Source of the DNA: Clostridium_AM sp900759715
GTDB lineage: Bacteria > Bacillota > Clostridia > Clostridiales > Clostridiaceae
Assembly (NCBI GenBank): GCA_900759715.1
Contig: CAAEXF010000054.1
Span: 1-64,000 of the forward strand
Direction: 5' to 3'
Length of the DNA: 64,000 bases
Part shown: positions 62,544 to 64,000 of the stretch, piece by piece
Numbering within the stretch: position 1 is the stretch's first letter
Layout of the letters: each line of letters begins with the position of its first letter
Position numbers and translations under genes: made by a program
The notes under the pieces: generated by a model
Told to the model about the DNA's origin: nothing
Databases searched by the model: none
What the model saw: only the letters and a program-made list of their open reading frames with translations

Positions 62544-64000
62544 TTATAGCTTAAAGTTATTAACATCCTCCATCATTTCTTTAGTTAAAGTATTAAGTGA
62601 GCATGCTGAATCAGCTACCTGCTGTGAAGCAGCATTCATTTCTTCTGTTGAAGCAGCAATTTCTTCTGTTGAAGCGGATACTTCCTCAGCTACAGAGGAT
62701 GAACTATGCATTTTCTGTAAAATGACATCTTTATCATTATTTATATTTGATGCAGAGAAGTTAATAACCTGTATTTTAGGAATAACCTCTTCTACTGCAT
62801 CTATAATTTTTTTAAAGGATTCTATAGATGTATTTATAACGGTAACTTGATTGTTTAATTCACCGCTCATAATATCCGTACTTCTTAACATATCACTTGA
62901 TTCTTGTGAAATGTTAGCTATAAGGTTAGTTATATTTTTAGATGAAACTTGAGATTCTTCTGCAAGTTTTCTAATCTCTTCAGCAACTACAGAAAAGCCT
63001 CTTCCTGACTCTCCAGCTCTTGCAGCCTCAATAGCAGCATTTAAAGCAAGTAGGTTAGTTTGCTCTGCAATACCATTTATAACATTTGTTATTTGATTTA
63101 TTTGAATGATATTTTTACCCATGTGTGAGATTTTTACGGCAAAATCCTTAAAAGAATTATTTATTCTAGTTACAGATTCTACGAGGCTTTGTAAATCTTT
63201 ATGGTTTTCATTCGCCATAGAATTTATATCATTAGAATTGGAATGTATATCTTCTATAGATTTAACCATTGTTTCAAGCTCTGAACTAAATTTATTTAAT
63301 ACATTTGTAATCTCTAATAAATCATCAACTTGAGATGCTACTCCGACAGAAGTCTGTTGTATCGCAGCAGAAATATTTTCTGATGAACTGGCCATTTCTT
63401 CCGATACCGTCGATAACGAAATAGATCTCTCTTCGATAATTTGAGATTTTTCATGAATACTTTTTATTAGTAATGAAATACTTTCAATTGTTTTAGATAA
63501 AGAAACCTTCATAATTCCAAATTCGCTTTTTGAGTCCCCTTCTATCTTCTCAGTAAAGTCTCCAGTAGAAACTCGTGCCATATAATCAATTATTTCTTTT
63601 GAGGAAACTTTGATAAATGAAATTACTAAAATTGAAATTAGTAAAAATGTTATTATGACAGCTATGTTCATAATAATAAAACTTCTTACACTCCTATCAT
63701 AAACTTTATCATTATTTGTATCAGTTTTTGCTGCCAAATCAACATTATAATCTCTTAATCCTTTAAGAGTAGTTTCAATTGATTCACCTATGCTCTCAAG
63801 TTTTTTAGTATTCTCATCTGAAAGTTTTTCACCTTTAGCTAATGAAGGCTCAACTTTTTTCCACAAATTCATATAATCAGAATAGTCTTTTTGAAATTTA
63901 TCAAGTCCTTCCTTATCAGCAGTATCTAATTCAGTGGCTAAATAGCTTTTTAATGTGGTTTGAATCTTTGCATCATACTCACTAATCTTTAAGTCATAAT
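62544..64000 (-). CDS. Methyl-accepting chemotaxis protein, N-terminus beyond window
   Basis: The open frame runs through the right edge, so an internal ATG at 63872 is not the real start. Visible parts are a four-helix-bundle type sensor (63690-64000), a membrane helix (RSFIIMNIAVIITFLLISILVISFI), a HAMP-like region and the signalling domain with hairpin tip GIAEQTNLLALNAAIEAARAGESGRGFSVVAEEIRKLAEES. It transduces a signal to CheA/CheW. The C-terminal coiled coil carries EEVSASTEEIAASTEEMN. No CheW-binding pentapeptide is present. The ligand is unknown. Confidence 0.93.
   Translation of the reverse strand, partial: YDLKISEYDAKIQTTLKSYLATELDTADKEGLDKFQKDYSDYMNLWKKVEPSLAKGEKLSDENTKKLESIGESIETTLKGLRDYNVDLAAKTDTNNDKVYDRSVRSFIIMNIAVIITFLLISILVISFIKVSSKEIIDYMARVSTGDFTEKIEGDSKSEFGIMKVSLSKTIESISLLIKSIHEKSQIIEERSISLSTVSEEMASSSENISAAIQQTSVGVASQVDDLLEITNVLNKFSSELETMVKSIEDIHSNSNDINSMANENHKDLQSLVESVTRINNSFKDFAVKISHMGKNIIQINQITNVINGIAEQTNLLALNAAIEAARAGESGRGFSVVAEEIRKLAEESQVSSKNITNLIANISQESSDMLRSTDIMSGELNNQVTVINTSIESFKKIIDAVEEVIPKIQVINFSASNINNDKDVILQKMHSSSSVAEEVSASTEEIAASTEEMNAASQQVADSACSLNTLTKEMMEDVNNFKL

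Noticed and set aside
63106..63872. Internal ATG at 63872 as start of the chemotaxis receptor
   Set aside because: The open frame continues to the window edge with sensor-domain-like helices, so the start lies outside.

Overview
The window is AT-rich, densely coded and mostly transcribed leftward. It looks like a chromosomal segment of an anaerobic Clostridium-type Firmicute. Supporting signs are a butyrate-pathway cluster (crt, hbd, thl, bcd), the anaerobic (cobalt-early) cobalamin pathway, an ornithine-catabolism thiolase (OrtAB), strong AGGAGG ribosome binding sites, frequent TTG starts and low-GC hairpin terminators. I see no rRNA, tRNA, CRISPR array, prophage or intact transposase. The species cannot be named from sequence alone.

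Layout. 1-4300: C4 acyl-CoA metabolism, all on the minus strand in the order crt, hbd, thl, a MaoC-type hydratase, bcd (bcd runs off the left edge), with a Rex-like operator in front of bcd. 4600-12620: a secreted leucine-rich-repeat protein, two membrane metalloproteases, TrmB, a membrane-anchored unknown protein paired with a phosphodiester glycosidase, and a PIN-PhoH ATPase. 12800-15600: a divergent zinc ABC transporter (znuA leftward, znuCB rightward). 15670-18450: a DUF3793-like protein, a YitT membrane protein and an FTR1-type permease.

18640-44670 is the core of the window. About 28 same-strand genes encode synthesis of cobalamin from glutamyl-tRNA: hemA/L/B/C and a cobA-hemD fusion, a precorrin-2 dehydrogenase, cbiK and the corrin-ring genes cbiL, F, G, D, J, E/T, H, C, then cbiA, btuR-type cobA, cbiP, cbiB, cobD, pduX and cobT, with the cobalt transporter cbiMNQ. 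A cobalamin riboswitch with its own promoter-like sequence and terminator lies at the head of cbiP. A separate EcfT-CbiO pair sits upstream of it. The late genes cobU, cobS and cobC are not in the window.

45000-64000: an orphan PAS-histidine kinase, a NUDIX hydrolase followed by a 35-residue membrane peptide, a MacAB-like efflux system, an amino-acid permease with ortAB, a TPM-domain/LemA pair, an Rrf2 regulator, a YbaK-type deacylase, a MocR-type regulator, a methionine-binding lipoprotein (metQ) behind a SAM-I riboswitch, and a chemotaxis receptor cut by the right edge.

The least ordinary signals are non-coding. (i) A dispersed, self-nesting family of structured intergenic elements carries a compensating hairpin with a CTAAATG loop (12634-12715, 14650-14797, 50150-50236). 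(ii) A roughly 250-bp imperfect palindrome lies at 50068-50313. (iii) A large, highly structured leader of about 280 nt lies between the SAM riboswitch and metQ (61930-62215) and resembles a conserved non-coding RNA more than an ordinary 5' UTR.
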